Assembly (NCBI GenBank): GCA_018340375.1
Contig: JAFFJZ010000006.1
Location: 18,423,501 to 18,487,500 of the forward strand
Length of the DNA stretch: 64,000 nucleotides
DNA from: Gonatopus flavifemur
Taxonomy: Eukaryota > Arthropoda > Insecta > Hymenoptera > Dryinidae
Reading direction: 5' to 3'
The notes beneath the pieces were generated by a model. That model made no database searches, was not told the origin of the DNA, and saw nothing but the letters and a program-made list of their open reading frames with translations. This document shows, one piece after another, positions 34,801-46,395 of the stretch. Position 1 is the first letter of the stretch, and the number at the start of each line of letters is the position of its first letter. The position numbers and the translations under genes are program-made.

Positions 34801-35376
34801 AAAAGCCGTCGTCTCTTTGTGCCATCGCCACCTGCCGATTTTGTTTGTTTGTTTTAGCGGCGCGCTGTAAGTGTACCAGGGGATATTTCGCGACTCGATG
34901 ATCACGTCAGATGAATTTCAATCGCGAGTTTGACGCGATTCGAACCGACGGGTACAGTGTTAAGGAATTGAGAATATACAGAATTGACGACGGTTAAACG
35001 GAGGCATTGAAATATTCACTGCCGTTTAATGTTTATCCCTGGCGTTAACGAGTGGCACGTGATGAGGAGGTCTCCATTTCATTCTCGAGAATCCATCGAC
35101 CTCTTCTTTAAGAATTTTCATACTCGAAGAGATGACGAAAACCGAGGTGTGAAAATCACTTCACGCTCCAACACCTCTGATTTCTTTTCTCATATCGACT
35201 GATCCGCGACATGATCCTACAAGGTACAAACCTCAAATTCAAATCATCATGAGAAAGAAATCCTATACCAAAAGTGCGAAGAAAGGTTTTTTCACGGTTT
35301 AACGCCGTTTATGAAAGCAACCCACGGCGAATAAATCCTTTCAAAAAATCCTCCCTTGAAAATATAATATCGGAGA
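31881..35376. other. Mainly unique intergenic sequence
   Basis: Few repeats and more CpG than the flanks. The open frames at 33257-33487, 33489-33818 and 34154-34423 (all minus) have no recognisable domain. The first of the second pair reads as basic, varied residues but lacks splice or start support that I can judge. Candidate regulatory DNA at most. Confidence 0.45.
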
Positions 35377-35948
35377 CCCGTGAAAAAATTGTTCACGCCT
35401 GATCAAGCTTTATTCATCAGGCGTGATCAGGCCTCAATTTTGTACCCACGTGATGAGGACTGATCATGCTCAATCCCGCCCAATCACGCTTAATCATGCT
35501 CCATTATGCATGAGGAATTTTATCGAACATTAATTTATTGTCAATCATTTCCAATTATTGTGCTCATGCCGTGTCCATTTTCGAGTTTTCAGGTTTCAGG
35601 CATGATCACGCGTACACGCATGCGTTCGGGGCCGATTTAGCCCGATAAAACATGCGTATTCGTGACAAAAAAATCAACACAGCGTCATTTTGTATGAATG
35701 AGATTTTGCATGATCACAGACGAGAATGGTTTGTCTGTTATGATCGCAGGCGATTGTGCTTAATCGAGGGTTTTCACGTAGGTACAAAATCGAAGCCTTT
35801 TTAGTGATGACGATGCTAAAAAATGGACGACCAGGCGTTGTAAGGCCCAACTACGTGCAGTCAGTATTGAAAACGAATAATTTTGCCAAAAAATGTCCAT
35901 GATTAGGCCTGCACACGCCTAATCAGGCTTGAACGATTTTTTCACGGG
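35377..35948. mobile_element. CCCGTGAAAAAAT foldback, copy 1
   Basis: A 572-bp element. The left end CCCGTGAAAAAATTGTTCAC and the right end inverted CCCGTGAAAAAATCGTTCAA agree at 18 of 20 positions, followed by GCCTGATCA on both. The interior iterates TGATCAGGC, AATCATGCT, CACGCGT and TTTGTACCCACGTG words in both orientations. The second copy is at 41187-42950. Confidence 0.75.
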
Positions 35949-38900
35949 GGTTAAAAAAAATCAAATCAATTTCAGCTGAAGTAAAATTTTCTCAGCAATG
36001 CCATTCATCGGAATAATACATCCCGAAGAATTTCCAATTAATTGCCAATCGAAGATCGATTTGCAGGAATGAACGAAACAACTTATTAAGAAGAGAAGAG
36101 AGGTTTCGTTTTGATTGCGTACACAAGTGATTTTCTCATTTTCCCTTTGAGGCTATTGGCGCATAAAGAGTGATGAGCATCAATTGCAGCTCCCGCGGTA
36201 ATCGAAACGCAATGCCAACTTGAAGGGTACCTGTCATTCACCTTCAAATAGGCCTCCCAAGTCGATTCATATTACGTGTATACATACATATACGATAATC
36301 AGTTCTCAAGTTTGTTGTTTTCTGTAATAATAGATTGATTCTCTTGTACAATAACAATCTAAACTGAAATGTCGTGGACTGTTGATAGAATTTGATTTAC
36401 AAACCCTACAGTATTCGTGTCCCCACATCACTTTGCGTATACATAAATTTTACATACTGTTTTTCTGAATCAAACGCAAACCTCACGATTCATTAACGTT
36501 TAGGTATATGTAGGTACTATAACCCTACCCTTGTTTTCGAAAATAATGGTAATTCCTACAGTTGAATCAATACCTTATAACAGACTATTTGTGAATTCTC
36601 AATGCAAAGTCTCTGACGCATAAAATCAATGATACAAATTATGAAAATGACGATGAGTGTTCTTCAAATCAATTTCAATATTACTTACTACGGCATTATC
36701 TTGTTTATATGTAATGATCGCTACTTGGATGGATGGGACCGCAGTTGTTAAGACATAGAACGGCTCTGTACACGTACAGGTAACGATATCGTATACCGAC
36801 GAGTGTATTACCTGTTCCCTCCTATAACTGGATTATCGTTGAATTTCCATTTCGCCCCACAATGTCGATGGCGGCAATTGACCGTTAGTCGAGCTGATAC
36901 TCCATTTCCAGTATCTCTTGCATCATTCGATGATTACGAGATTATCTTACGCGTAAGATACATTCAAGTATTAGGGAAAAATGATCAAAGAAGTTGTAAT
37001 ACACGCTCGAATAAGGTATCTCGAATTTCACACGAAAATCACCCTGGGGAAAACATTTGTAACGCCCAAACGCATAAAAATAGTCGATGGTTCCCCGATG
37101 ACGATGACTTTTCCTCTTTTTTTCTCCTTTTCTTCTGTTTCCCCGAGCAGTAGGGGTAATGGTAGTTAATCCAATGCTCAAACGGCAACCACCAACGATC
37201 GATCGTGACAAATCGCAATGATTTTGCGGCACGATCCTTTTGCCAGAAGGCGTCGTTATAACCATTGTATAGACATCCCACGCGTATACACAAATGCAAG
37301 ATCAGCGCACGCGTGTCGGCTCGTATTTCCCCTTCGCGTTTAACCAACTGACTCGTGGGATCGTTTAGGTATAATCCCTTGAGATTTGTTTGTCGTTCTC
37401 TTTCGGAAGCTGTGTGTTACTTTTCTTGTCCTCTCGAAGGTCAAAACATTACTTCGCGAGACGTAAATTATCTTTTCCAGTGGTACCATTTTTACCCTGG
37501 AGAGCAGGTGATCTTGCCTTCCTTCTCATTTTCCTTCAACTTCAACAACAGAGAACAACAATCGAAAAGTATGAATTCATTCGTCTTTTCATTGACAAAC
37601 AAGCTCGACAAAAGGACTACTGTGTTGTTGTATGGAACCGTGGCTGAGACGCTTTCGAGAAGGACCTCCTTGTACTCTCAATGACTCTGCAGATCGAATG
37701 GATCTGTTTGCGTTCTTGTTATTCGCTTCTTTTATTTAACCAGACCCTCCAGGTTGACGTTGAGAATCAACATACTTGGCTTGGGTAAACTCAAAAGGAG
37801 GTCGGCCCCACAACAACAATCGAAGAGTGACCGAATTGTCGTCATATTTGTTGTATTTGAGAAAAATATAGCGCAGTAGCAACAGCAGCAGCTGAAATGA
37901 GTTGAACTTTGAAATCTGTTCTTATATTCTTATACTACAAGATTCATCGATCCGCTTTGTAAATAATTCTATCATTCATCGATATTATAAAGAGTATTGT
38001 AACGTTAGTTATGGAAAGCATTTCACATAAAATTGGTTGTATCAAAACCACAGACATTTCATTGGAAATCGCATGCCAACTCGGAACATATGCAAATATT
38101 CATAAACCTGATACAGGTATATATACAGGAACGTGTATATACGCCAACGTACATATCCACGTCCACACAAGTGGAGAATCAAGACGGAAATACGGCCTGC
38201 TGCTATTACCAAACGTCGACAAATAAAATGACAGGTTTTCCGTTGAAGCTTTATACCTATACATCCGAAAGCATCGGTATATATGGTACGTACGAAAAAC
38301 AAGGAAGTGACGTGACGTCCAGGCTGTGGGGGGAAAATCATCGATGATTATAATTAGCGTTCGATATACCGGAACGGGAACGGAACGGACTACTGATTAC
38401 CGTAATCAGTTGCACGCAGTTGTGTCGCATCGCACGCGGCATGATTCACAGAATTTATTGAGAAGTCGGTGGGAAGAAAAGAAACGCAAAGAGAAGAAAA
38501 GAGAATTTTAGTTATATAAAATAAAAAAAGAAAAACTTTGCAGAGGATGGGAAATGGACACAAAGAAGCAGTGTAGCGGTTTATCTAGGGCAAGACATAA
38601 AGTACATAGAGAAAACGAGTGTAGCTTTGAAAAAACGATTGTGAGATTGATTGTAAGCTTCCCGCGAAGGGACGAACAAGCGGAAAAAAATGGAAGAAAC
38701 GCGAAATATCAGAGAGAAAGAGAGACAATATATGTACGTTGGAAATACACGCATGCGCGTGTATAACTCTTTTCTCCCGCGAATATACGTCTATTATTAT
38801 AGGTATACTTGTATATATCTATGTACCGTAATGGTGGCGCGCGGACAAAAGGGTCCCCATATGGCGACACACGACTTAATATATGTCATTAGATACATTA

Positions 38901-39807
38901 CTCTATGATAATTAAACGTCTATGTACCCGGCATTGTTACGATATCGTAGATTATGTACTATACCTCTGCATGTCGGTTGTCGTGTTTATGCTACGCAGA
39001 ATGATACGTTGCGCTACGATGCTTCGGATGTCGTGGACGATTCATGTTCATTTTGTTAGACAGTTGGGTCGTATTCTTCTCATTACCCTTTTCTTTCTTT
39101 TCATCTACTTCGGGTCTAAGGGGAGGGAAGGGAAAGGGAAGAAGATGCAGCCGTGGAAACAAGTTCGCTGATCTATGACTTCTACTTGAATTCAAGCGAA
39201 ACAATGATGGAAAACATATCCTATGAGAACAATGACTGAGGAATCATTCCAGAGGAATTTTATTCGAATATGAATGCGTATCAAGGATGTCGATGAAATC
39301 TATTCAAAAAAGTTTGCTCGAGGAGAATTCTTGATGCACCAAAAAAGTGACAAAAGAAGAGACGAAAATTCTATTGTACAAACGTGTGTAATATATTGGA
39401 TCCTGTCTGTATATCATTGGGCTTGTAGAGTGCTTCTTCTTTCGTGAATGCAAACTTTCGTGTGAGTACCCATTGGAAGAAAGTTGGACGTGAATTTATA
39501 TTGGTTCTCTCAAACTCCCTACTAATGCTTTTACGAGTACTACTTACTTTTAGTCTTCGTTCGAAGATTTACGATCGATACTTCAAATTTGTATTCCAAA
39601 GGAAAATATCTTCTACCGAGCAAAGCCTGGAGTGAAATCGCGTGGGAATGTGATTCAATTAGAACTTTGATTAACCAAACCATCATTCGATACCCGGTAC
39701 TTCTTTCCTAACTTCACCCAATTCTCATAAAACATCACCCTGTCGATAGTTTACAATAGAAGACGATGAGAGATATTTTTTATCGTTTTTGTGTATGGCT
39801 TCCGGTT
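35949..39807. other. Mainly unique intergenic sequence
   Basis: No gene recognised. Several overlapping short open frames around 36800-37700 and 38000-38900 occur on both strands, which argues against coding. Low repeat content makes this a reasonable place for distal regulatory DNA. Confidence 0.45.
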
Positions 39808-40080
39808 TACCAGATAGCAAATCTTGTTGCTAAACTAGCTAAAAATTCGCTGTCACATCTAACTGCATTACTAAGAAAACAACATGATTTATTAAAGCAG
39901 AAAATTTTCTGCTGGAGCAAACATTTTTGCTACCACAGCTGAAAAATCGCTGTTGTAGCTAACAGTATTCCTGTGACAATGAATAGTTTGCTGTTACAGT
40001 GAAAAAATTCTTGCATCGGCAAAAGGGACCCAGAAAAATTAGATTTCGCTGTCATAGAGAATTGATTTTTTCTCCGGGTA
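39808..40080. repeat. AGCTAC family repeat, copy 2
   Basis: CTGTTGTAGCTAAC, TTCGCTGTCACAT, GCTACCACAGCTG and TTTGCTGTTACAG words in both orientations, ending TTTTTTCTCCGGGTAA. That right end also matches the terminus of the AGATCT element at 56855-57111. Confidence 0.5.
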
Positions 40081-40167
40081 ATCCAAGACGATGACCCGGG
40101 TAGGAAATTCCAATATCGGCAAGTGACCCAACCTCGGCAAAATATTGGGCTGCCAAGTATTGCGAAC
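40081..40167. repeat. GGCCCAATATTGG-type repeat, interrupted by hAT
   Basis: GGAAATTCCAATATCGGCAA, AAAATATTGGGCTGCCAAG and TTGCGAACC. The same sequence resumes at 40936 (CAATATTGGTTTGATATA). The closest relative is 43010-43090. Confidence 0.55.
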
Positions 40168-40927
40168 CAGGCCTGGATCAAGGGGGGGGGGGGCCAACAG
40201 GACATCTTGCTCCAGGCGGCAATATCAGGGGGGCGGCACAACGAGTACTAATCAAAATTTTCCATTTCAAACCCAATGTGAAAAATAATTATAGTTTTAT
40301 GTTCACTGTAAAAGAATTATGTGAGGATTACACAATATAGCATTGGTAATATGTTAGCTAATGATATATTGTGGAATTTTATAAGGAATTTGTCATTTCC
40401 CCCAATGATTTATGATGTGATTTCACCAAAAATTGTGATTTTATGCAATATAACATTGTGAGAAGTCACAATAATGTTCTGTATACTACCAATGATATAT
40501 TATGGACTACATGAAATTTTTTACAGTGTATGCAGTAAGCAGAAATACTCTGACAATCATATTGGAAATCAATTTCGAGTGTACGTGTAAGTGTGATATG
40601 GAATTAAAATTTCCAAAAGTTACAATTTTTAAAAACTTCAATTGAGTCGGACAGAGAATAAAAAATTTCAAAAGTGTGAGTTTTTTTCATTTTCAAGGAA
40701 TATTGTTTCTCAAAATCATTTTTTTTTAATTTATAGTTCTATGATTCTGATGAACAAATCGATTTCTTCCTTTAAATCGCCTATCTCTATATCACACATT
40801 TTGAACATCATAAAATAGTAATGTTTTGGGTTTCATCAAATTTCCTATTATTCTGAAGAGACGAAGGGTGGGGGGGGGGCAAATTCCACCTTTGTACCCC
40901 CACGAGAATGCTCTAGATCGGGGCCTG
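40168..40927. mobile_element. hAT-type element with 8-bp duplication
   Basis: A 760-bp element starting CAGGCCTGGATCAAGG and ending ...GATCGGGGCCTG (inverted CAGGCCCCGATC). It is flanked by exact 8-bp copies of TTGCGAAC (40160-40167 and 40928-40935), the duplication length of hAT insertions. Removing it restores a GGCCCAATATTGG-type repeat seen elsewhere. Runs of G follow the left end and precede the right end. A CACTG-ended element is nested at 40304-40528. No transposase is visible. Confidence 0.75.
40304..40528. mobile_element. CACTGTAAAA-ended element A
   Basis: A 225-bp element with ends CACTGTAAAAGAATTATGTG and, inverted, CACTGTAAAAAATTTCATGT. The interior has ATATCATTGG/CCAATGATATAT words in both orientations. 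The flanking 2 bp do not match (TT versus TA). It is nested in the hAT-type element. Confidence 0.6.
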
Positions 40928-40935
40928 TTGCGAAC

Positions 40936-41186
40936 CAATATTGGTTTGATATACAACTGTTAGTTATTTTAGAACCCACACCGAGTTTCATACCCTCTAA
41001 ATTCGAAAGAGTGAAAAATCACGCGGTTCGCTCCACTGTCTCAGAAGTGAGTTAGTTTCCTCCGAATGGGATTTTCATTTTAAGAGTGAAAAATTCACTC
41101 TAGAATTGGAATGACTGTGAGTTTCTCACCTCAAATCTCAGATTATCACTCTAAAAGAGTGGAAATTTCACTCGAAATTTTAACAA
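40936..41186. repeat. GAGTGAAATTTCACTC palindromic array
   Basis: AAGAGTGAAAAATTCACTCT, GAGTTTCTCACCTC and GAGTGGAAATTTCACTCG occur in quick succession, each close to a perfect palindrome. Related words (GCTCACTTTTGG, AAGAGTGAAATC) continue after the inserted element at 42951-42990. Confidence 0.5.
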
Positions 41187-41771
41187 CCCATGAAAAAGTC
41201 GTTCAGGTTTGATTGAGCTTGTTCAAACCTGAGCATGAATATTTTGTGGCAAAATTATTCATACTCAACATTGAATGCACGTGGTTGAGCCTGACTACGC
41301 CTGATCGTTCATTTCTTAGTTCAATCATAACTAAAAAAGCCTCAATTTTGTATCCACGTGGGAACCCGTGTTTAAACTTGACCGTGTGTGATCATGTCAG
41401 AAAACCCATTCTCGCCCGTGATCATGCAAAATCGTATCAGATGAGAAGGATTCATACAAGATGAATCTGTGTTGATTTTTTTATCACGAATGCACATGCT
41501 TTATCATGTTGAATCGGTCACAAATGCATTCGCGTACGTCTGATCACGCGTGATCATGCCTAAAAACTGGAAACCAAAAAATGAAAACTGCATTAGCGCA
41601 ATGAGTGGAAATGATTGATAATAAACGACTTTTTTATAAAATTTTTGTAGCTTCATTCCTTAAAGAAACCTTATTTATTCTGTATGAATTTTTCATGCAT
41701 AACGGAGAATAATCAAGTGTGATCAAACCTGATCATGTGGGTACAAAATTGAGGCCTGATTACGCCTGATG

Positions 41772-42900
41772 CACTGTAAAAAAAAACTGGAAATTTACTC
41801 TGCAACTGGACTGGAAATTTACTCTGCAACCGGACTGGAAATTTTCAGTGCTAGTACTGGAATATGGATATTCCAGTACATGTACAGAGATTTTGTTGTT
41901 ACGTTACTGAAAATTTACCAAGCATAACTGAAAATTCAGTCATTGTACTGGAATTTTCAAGTTTGAGATGATGTACTGGAATTTCGCCATGATTTCGCGA
42001 AAATTTTACCGGCTCGTACTACAATTTTATAGTTCTTGTGCACCAGAAAAAAATATCCCCTCAAAAAGGACTTGAGAAAAAATTTGGAATTTAGAAAAAA
42101 AAACCTAATCGTTGGTATACTGGAATTATACAAGTTTTTAACTGCAATTCTCAGGTTTTGTGATGGAATTTTCCAATTACTATGCAATTGAATTATACAG
42201 GTTTTGAACTGCAATTTTCAGGTCGTGTGATGGAATCTTCCAGTTGCTATGCAACGGAATTTAATCACTGTTGCACTGAAATTTTCCACTTCTATTGGAC
42301 TTCGTCATTTCTGGCAGGAAAAATTTCAAGTCTTTATATTAAAAATTTCCTGATTGAGATTTTGAATAATAATTGTAATTGTAGCCAATAAAATTGATAT
42401 ATGAGGTTTTCCCAAGACTTATCCTCTTGTGTATTCTAGATATGAAGCATATGTAGTAACCTAAGCTGGCCTTCCAACATGTCGCGCTATAGCTCATCGG
42501 TTAGGTCTTAGGTTCCAGTTGGTAGGCAGGTAGAAAAGTGTAGGTTCAAATCCCGTTAGGTAGACATCAGTTTCTGTCCATCCAAATGAACGATCAAAAG
42601 TTTCTCAATCATCTTGGAACACAAGGACCCTGCAAAATCACTTTGCGTGAGCAATTTTTTTTCAATTTTCATGGATATTTTCAGCATTAATTTTCCAGTA
42701 CATGTCCTGGAAAAGTCCAGTTCGTGTACTGAAAAATTCCAGTACCGAGGCTCAGAACATTTCCAGTTTTGATGCTGAAATTCCATAACGTTTGCACTGA
42801 ATTTTTGTAGTACAAATGTGCTAAAATTTTCCGGTACATGTACAGGTTAATTGCTTCCAGTACATGTACTGGAATTTTCCGGTGAAATTTTTTTACAGTG
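41772..42900. mobile_element. CACTGTAAAAAA-ended element B, 1.1 kb
   Basis: The left end CACTGTAAAAAAAAACTGGA and the inverted right end CACTGTAAAAAAATTTCACC. TG flanks both sides (41770-41771, 42901-42902), compatible with a 2-bp duplication. The interior iterates ACTGGAAATTTTC, CCAGTACATGTACTGG and GTACTGGAATTTTCCAGT, strongly self-palindromic. It also carries a tRNA-like segment. CACTG ends with 2-3 bp duplications recall CACTA/CMC-type transposons, but no transposase is present. Confidence 0.65.
42484..42565 (+). repeat. tRNA-like segment (A box and B box)
   Basis: TAGCTCATCGG (42490-42500) resembles an A box and GGTTCAAATCC (42543-42553) matches the B box of RNA polymerase III tRNA promoters, 42 bp apart. 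The arms do not fold into a proper cloverleaf, so this is not called a tRNA gene. It may be a tRNA-derived SINE fragment or chance. Confidence 0.35.
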
Positions 42901-42950
42901 TGAATAAGGCCTGATCAGGCGTCATCAGACGTGGGGGATTTTTTCACGGG

Positions 42951-43794
42951 AAGCTCACTTTTGGCTGGCTAAAGAGTGAAATCTAGTGACAACTAGTGCA
43001 AGCTTGGCAAAATGTGGGGTTGCCAAGCATGGCGAACCAATATCGGCCCAATATAAACCCATTTGAGAATCCATACCACGTTTCATGGGAAATGCGTTAC
43101 AACAGCTGTTGTTCGATGTTTGAAGCTTGACAAAACATTAAACTGCTGAGCATGGTGAACCAATATCGGGCCAATGTAAAATCATTGGTTATTTGAGCGC
43201 TTATACCGCATCTTTATGCTTGTAATTATCCCAGAGTTGTACCAATATTAATTATTGTAATGATGTGATATGATTTTTCATGTCACAAATGGAATGTCAT
43301 AAAGAATGCCATATTTTTTCCTTTAAGAAGTATTAGGAACCAGGTTGAAGCTTGTCAAAAGTAAATATATACAACTTGGAATTCCTCAAAAAATCCGGCA
43401 AACACGACTGCAGGCGTTTCAAAGGGCCAGTAATGGCTCTTCGTTGGTGTTGCGGGACCATCAGCGGCTCATTGAAAAGCCAGGAATCATTGTTTGTAGG
43501 GGAGTTTGGAGAAAGTCAGAAGTTTTGGTCACTTGACAAGGATGTTTGATTCATTACGAATTTTTTTGAGGAAACTACCAAAAAAAATGTTTGTTTGAAA
43601 AACTTCCAAACTCTTTTTGTAAATCCACAAATAAATTTTTTACATTGCATGTATCACGCGATATATTGGCCCATGCTTGATATTGTAATTTTGTGCAATA
43701 TTGCCTAACAACCTTGGCTTTTATCAGGCTTGGACCATTTTTGTCATGGGTTTTGGCTGCACATGAGTCAAAATTGGGCCGGTGTAGGCCATTC
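42951..43794. repeat. Decayed GGCCCAATATTGG-type repeats
   Basis: CAAGCTTGGCAAAATG, GCCAAGCATGGCGAACCAAT, CGGCCCAATATAAAC at 43010-43070, and a further run at 43130-43190. The 105-bp repeat copy at 43396-43500 is listed separately. No gene. Confidence 0.5.
43396..43500 (+). repeat. 105-bp dispersed repeat, copy 2
   Basis: Collinear with 22576-22680 and in the same orientation, without obvious indels. Ends with AATCATTGTTTGTAGG as in copy 1. Confidence 0.65.
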
Positions 43795-44477
43795 GTTAAG
43801 GGGAGAGTTTAGTAATAAATGTTACTTTTTCAACAATTTTTGTTTTCGACTCAAATTTATTTAATGAACTGAATCTTTTTACATATAATAGCTAATGTTT
43901 TGCAGTTTATGAAAAAAATTTGTTTTTTCAATATGGCGAAATCTGGCAGTGACACGGCAGCCTGAAGTAAGTTGGTCATGATACCAGGACTTTGGCATGT
44001 CTGAAATCAAACCTCGCAATGGATTCTTGTAAAATGTGTTGTTGGCTATGGCATGAAGCGGAATGATGGGAAAAAGAAATTGAGAAAATGGCGGCGTTTG
44101 GAATTTTTTTCCCTGTGTTTTTCGATTTTTTTCTATGTCAATTGCTTGAAAATGGTATTTAGAAATTAGCGAAAAATATAATTCCGCTTCATGCCATAAC
44201 TACACGTGTTAGGAACATTTTCCTGAAATTGCAGCAAAATGAGTCAAGTAGATTTTGCTAAATCGTGGTTATCAGGTCAAATAATGTGGTTTCAAGAAGC
44301 ATGCGTTTGAAGCTTTTTTTTTGCGAAAAAAAAGAAGAAGGAAAGAGTCTTACCCCAATCAGCAATGCCTGGTCCATACAGTATTCCTTCAGTTTCTTCA
44401 TAAATTCCATTTTCATGCATTCTTTCATGCAAAAAAAAAATCGATATTTTGAAAAATCATTACTAGACTCCTCCCTT
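43795..44477. other. Decayed inverted-repeat sequence, no gene
   Basis: GGCATGAAGCGGAAT near 44052 recurs inverted as ATTCCGCTTCATGCC near 44181, suggesting another foldback of unknown extent. TTAAGGGGA at 43797 resembles the end of the TTAA element at 25686, but I found no partner end. Confidence 0.4.
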
Positions 44478-45212
44478 CAGGGCCGCATTGGGAAATTTGC
44501 CGCCCCTTGGCCAGATATATGATGCCGCCCTTCTCTCAAGTATCAAAATTCACAAATAATGATTCTATACATTTATGTTATGTTTTTTTTTTCTTTTCTT
44601 TTCTTTATTAGCATTGATTCAATTTTACATTTGATAATCTTATGTTACAGCAGCTCTTCGAGCCTTTAATGCAGCGAATTCTTCTATAAGTGAATTATAA
44701 TTAATTTCTGAAACCATTTTAGCTTCCATACATAATATTGATAAAGAATTAAGTCTACATTGATTTATCGTAGATCTTAAATAATTCTTCACTCGTTTTA
44801 ATACAGAAAATGACCGTTCTCCTGAACAATTAGATACAAACATACATAAGGAAATTCGTAAGGCAATATTAACGTTTGGAAAAAGATTCAATAGGTTTTC
44901 CTTATATAATAATTTGCACAATTTCGGAATAGATATTTTTCCAACATTAATGGTATTTAAAAATGCCTTGAGATGTACGCACTCGTTTACATAAGAATTG
45001 AAAAAACTAATCTTCAATGAAAATTAGAATTATTTAATAAATCAAAGTTGAAGTTCAATAAGCACAAGAGGAACTGAAACTTCATAATTTTTTAATAATT
45101 AATTCACTCAATATTACCATGTATAAAAACTTCAAGAAATCATATTCACAAAATATCGAATTTATTTTTTTGGTTGGTTGTGGTGCCGCCCCTAGGCCCA
45201 AATACGCCACTG
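44478..45212 (-). mobile_element. hAT element, internally deleted, 8-bp duplication
   Basis: A 735-bp element flanked by exact 8-bp copies of CCTCCCTT (44470-44477 and 45213-45220). The left end CAGGGCCGCATTGGGAAATT and the inverted right end CAGTGGCGTATTTGGGCCTA are imperfect terminal repeats, both followed by GCCGCCCC/GGGGCGGC words. It contains the C-terminal part of a transposase on the minus strand. The N-terminal BED and catalytic regions are absent. Confidence 0.88.
44640..45017 (-). pseudogene. hAT transposase C-terminal fragment
   Basis: About 125 codons that read the hAT C-terminal dimerisation region: LFPNVNIALRISLCMFVSNC, then SGERSFSVLKRVKNYLRSTI and LNSLSILCMEAKM, the conserved core by which hAT transposases and related ZMYM1-like proteins are recognised. 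The frame ends in a stop near 44640. The first two catalytic acids and the zinc-finger region are not in the element, so it cannot encode an active enzyme. A domesticated role is unlikely given exact element ends. Confidence 0.85.
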
Positions 45213-45236
45213 CCTCCCTTAATACCTAAAAATCTG

Positions 45237-45517
45237 CACGGAAAAAAAAGATATACTTGTGGTGGCTACTCACTTTTTTAGCCCCCTTCTTTTACCGATG
45301 TAGCTGAAATAATTGCAGCTGTACCTATCTTGCAGCTACCGCAGTAGGAAATCTTAGCTGTAACTGCACAGCTTTTGTGTTTGATATTTGGATAGCCGAA
45401 TAATTTAGCTACATTTTTCGCTACTACCGCTGAGTGAGTGGCTGTGGCAGCTAAAAAGTAGCTCCCGTAGCTAATTTTCAGTTATCCAAATAATAGCCAA
45501 TTATTTTTTTCCATGTG
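45237..45517. mobile_element. AGCTAC family foldback, copy 3
   Basis: The left end CACGGAAAAAAAAGATATAC and the inverted right end CACATGGAAAAAAATAATTG. The interior has TAGCTGAAATAATTGCAGCT, GCAGCTACCGCAG and TAGCTCCCGTAGCTAA words in both orientations. Confidence 0.65.
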
Positions 45518-46023
45518 GGGATAACTGCTCTATCGAGACAAAATTCGAGAATTCATGAGGAGAATAAGTTTAATTCGATACAAAAGAAACATATTTTCGA
45601 TCTATTTTTCATGACACAGCTGATATTTATTTACTACCATAATTACTTCATAATAAAGTGATATGTTGAGGATATTCTGTGAAGTTTTCATAAATTTTTG
45701 TGGAAAATCAGCTATTGACAGCGACTCTCCGCAGACGTCTCAAAAAAAAAGTTTCATGGTGGTGTCCTTCAGAATTCGTCAATAGATCATCTGAAATCAA
45801 AAAAACTGAAATGAAGGTACGTAATTTATGCAAATTTGAAGTGAATGATAATGAATTACATATCTTGGACTGCTCGAATTTTCGAATGATTTCTGAAGGT
45901 TAACAAATGAAGTTGTCAAATTTTAACCTCCGAACACCAACATGCTACAATTTTATTTGTCGATTTCCGTCCTTGTTTTCCAAAATACTAGTTTTGAGCT
46001 GAATTTCAAAGGTTTCCTAATTA
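45518..46023. other. No gene recognised
   Basis: AT-rich, no recognised repeat ends; the open frame at 45700-45903 resembles nothing known. Confidence 0.45.
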
Positions 46024-46206
46024 CACTGTAAAAAGTCCGACTGAAAGTAGCTGCATCTTACTTGAAAACTTGACTGAAATTCAGTCTTTTCCATCGTGTC
46101 AGCATTTGTTTTCGATGCTTACTTTCAGGTGAAATAGGGCTAGTTTTGGCTGCATCTTAGAATAAGCTGATATTAAAGTTGAAAGTGAGTTTTACTTTTC
46201 ACTGTG
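46024..46206. mobile_element. CACTG-ended element D
   Basis: The left end CACTGTAAAAAGTCCGACTG and the inverted right end CACAGTGAAAAGTAAAACTC. The interior repeats GCTGCATCTTA and TTACTTTCAG/CTGAAAGTA words. 183 bp, no coding. Confidence 0.5.
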
Positions 46207-46221
46207 TGATCAAACGAAACC

Positions 46222-46395
46222 GTGTTGGAAAAATTTCTCTGAAAATCTCTGAAAATTCAGTAAAATTCTTGCTTGTTGGATACGTTTCTTTACTCAAAAA
46301 TTTCTCTGAATCTTTATAAATATCTTTGAAAAACTGTGAATTTGTTTGAAGATCACTGAAACTCTTTGAAAAACTCTGAAATTTTCAGATCAAGA
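46222..46395. repeat. CTCTGAAA family repeat, copy 5
   Basis: TTGGAAAAATTTCTCTGAAA, followed by a series of CTCTGAAA, CTTTGAAAAACTCTGAA and TTTTCAG words. The right terminus is unclear. Confidence 0.5.

Larger units (their letters stand above)
41187..42950. mobile_element. CCCGTGAAAAAAT foldback, copy 2 (interrupted)
   Basis: The left end CCCATGAAAAAGTCGTTCAG and the right end inverted CCCGTGAAAAAATCCCCCAC bound an element that, without the nested CACTG element, is about 630 bp, close to copy 1 (572 bp). The interior has CCTGATCACGC, GTACAAAATTGAGGCCTGAT and TTTGTATCCACGTGG words as in copy 1. Confidence 0.7.

Noticed and set aside
34935..34950. GATTCGAACC, B-box-like on the minus strand
   Set aside because: No A box at a suitable distance and no stem pairing.
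42484..42565. Functional tRNA gene
   Set aside because: A and B boxes are present but acceptor, D and T stems do not pair.
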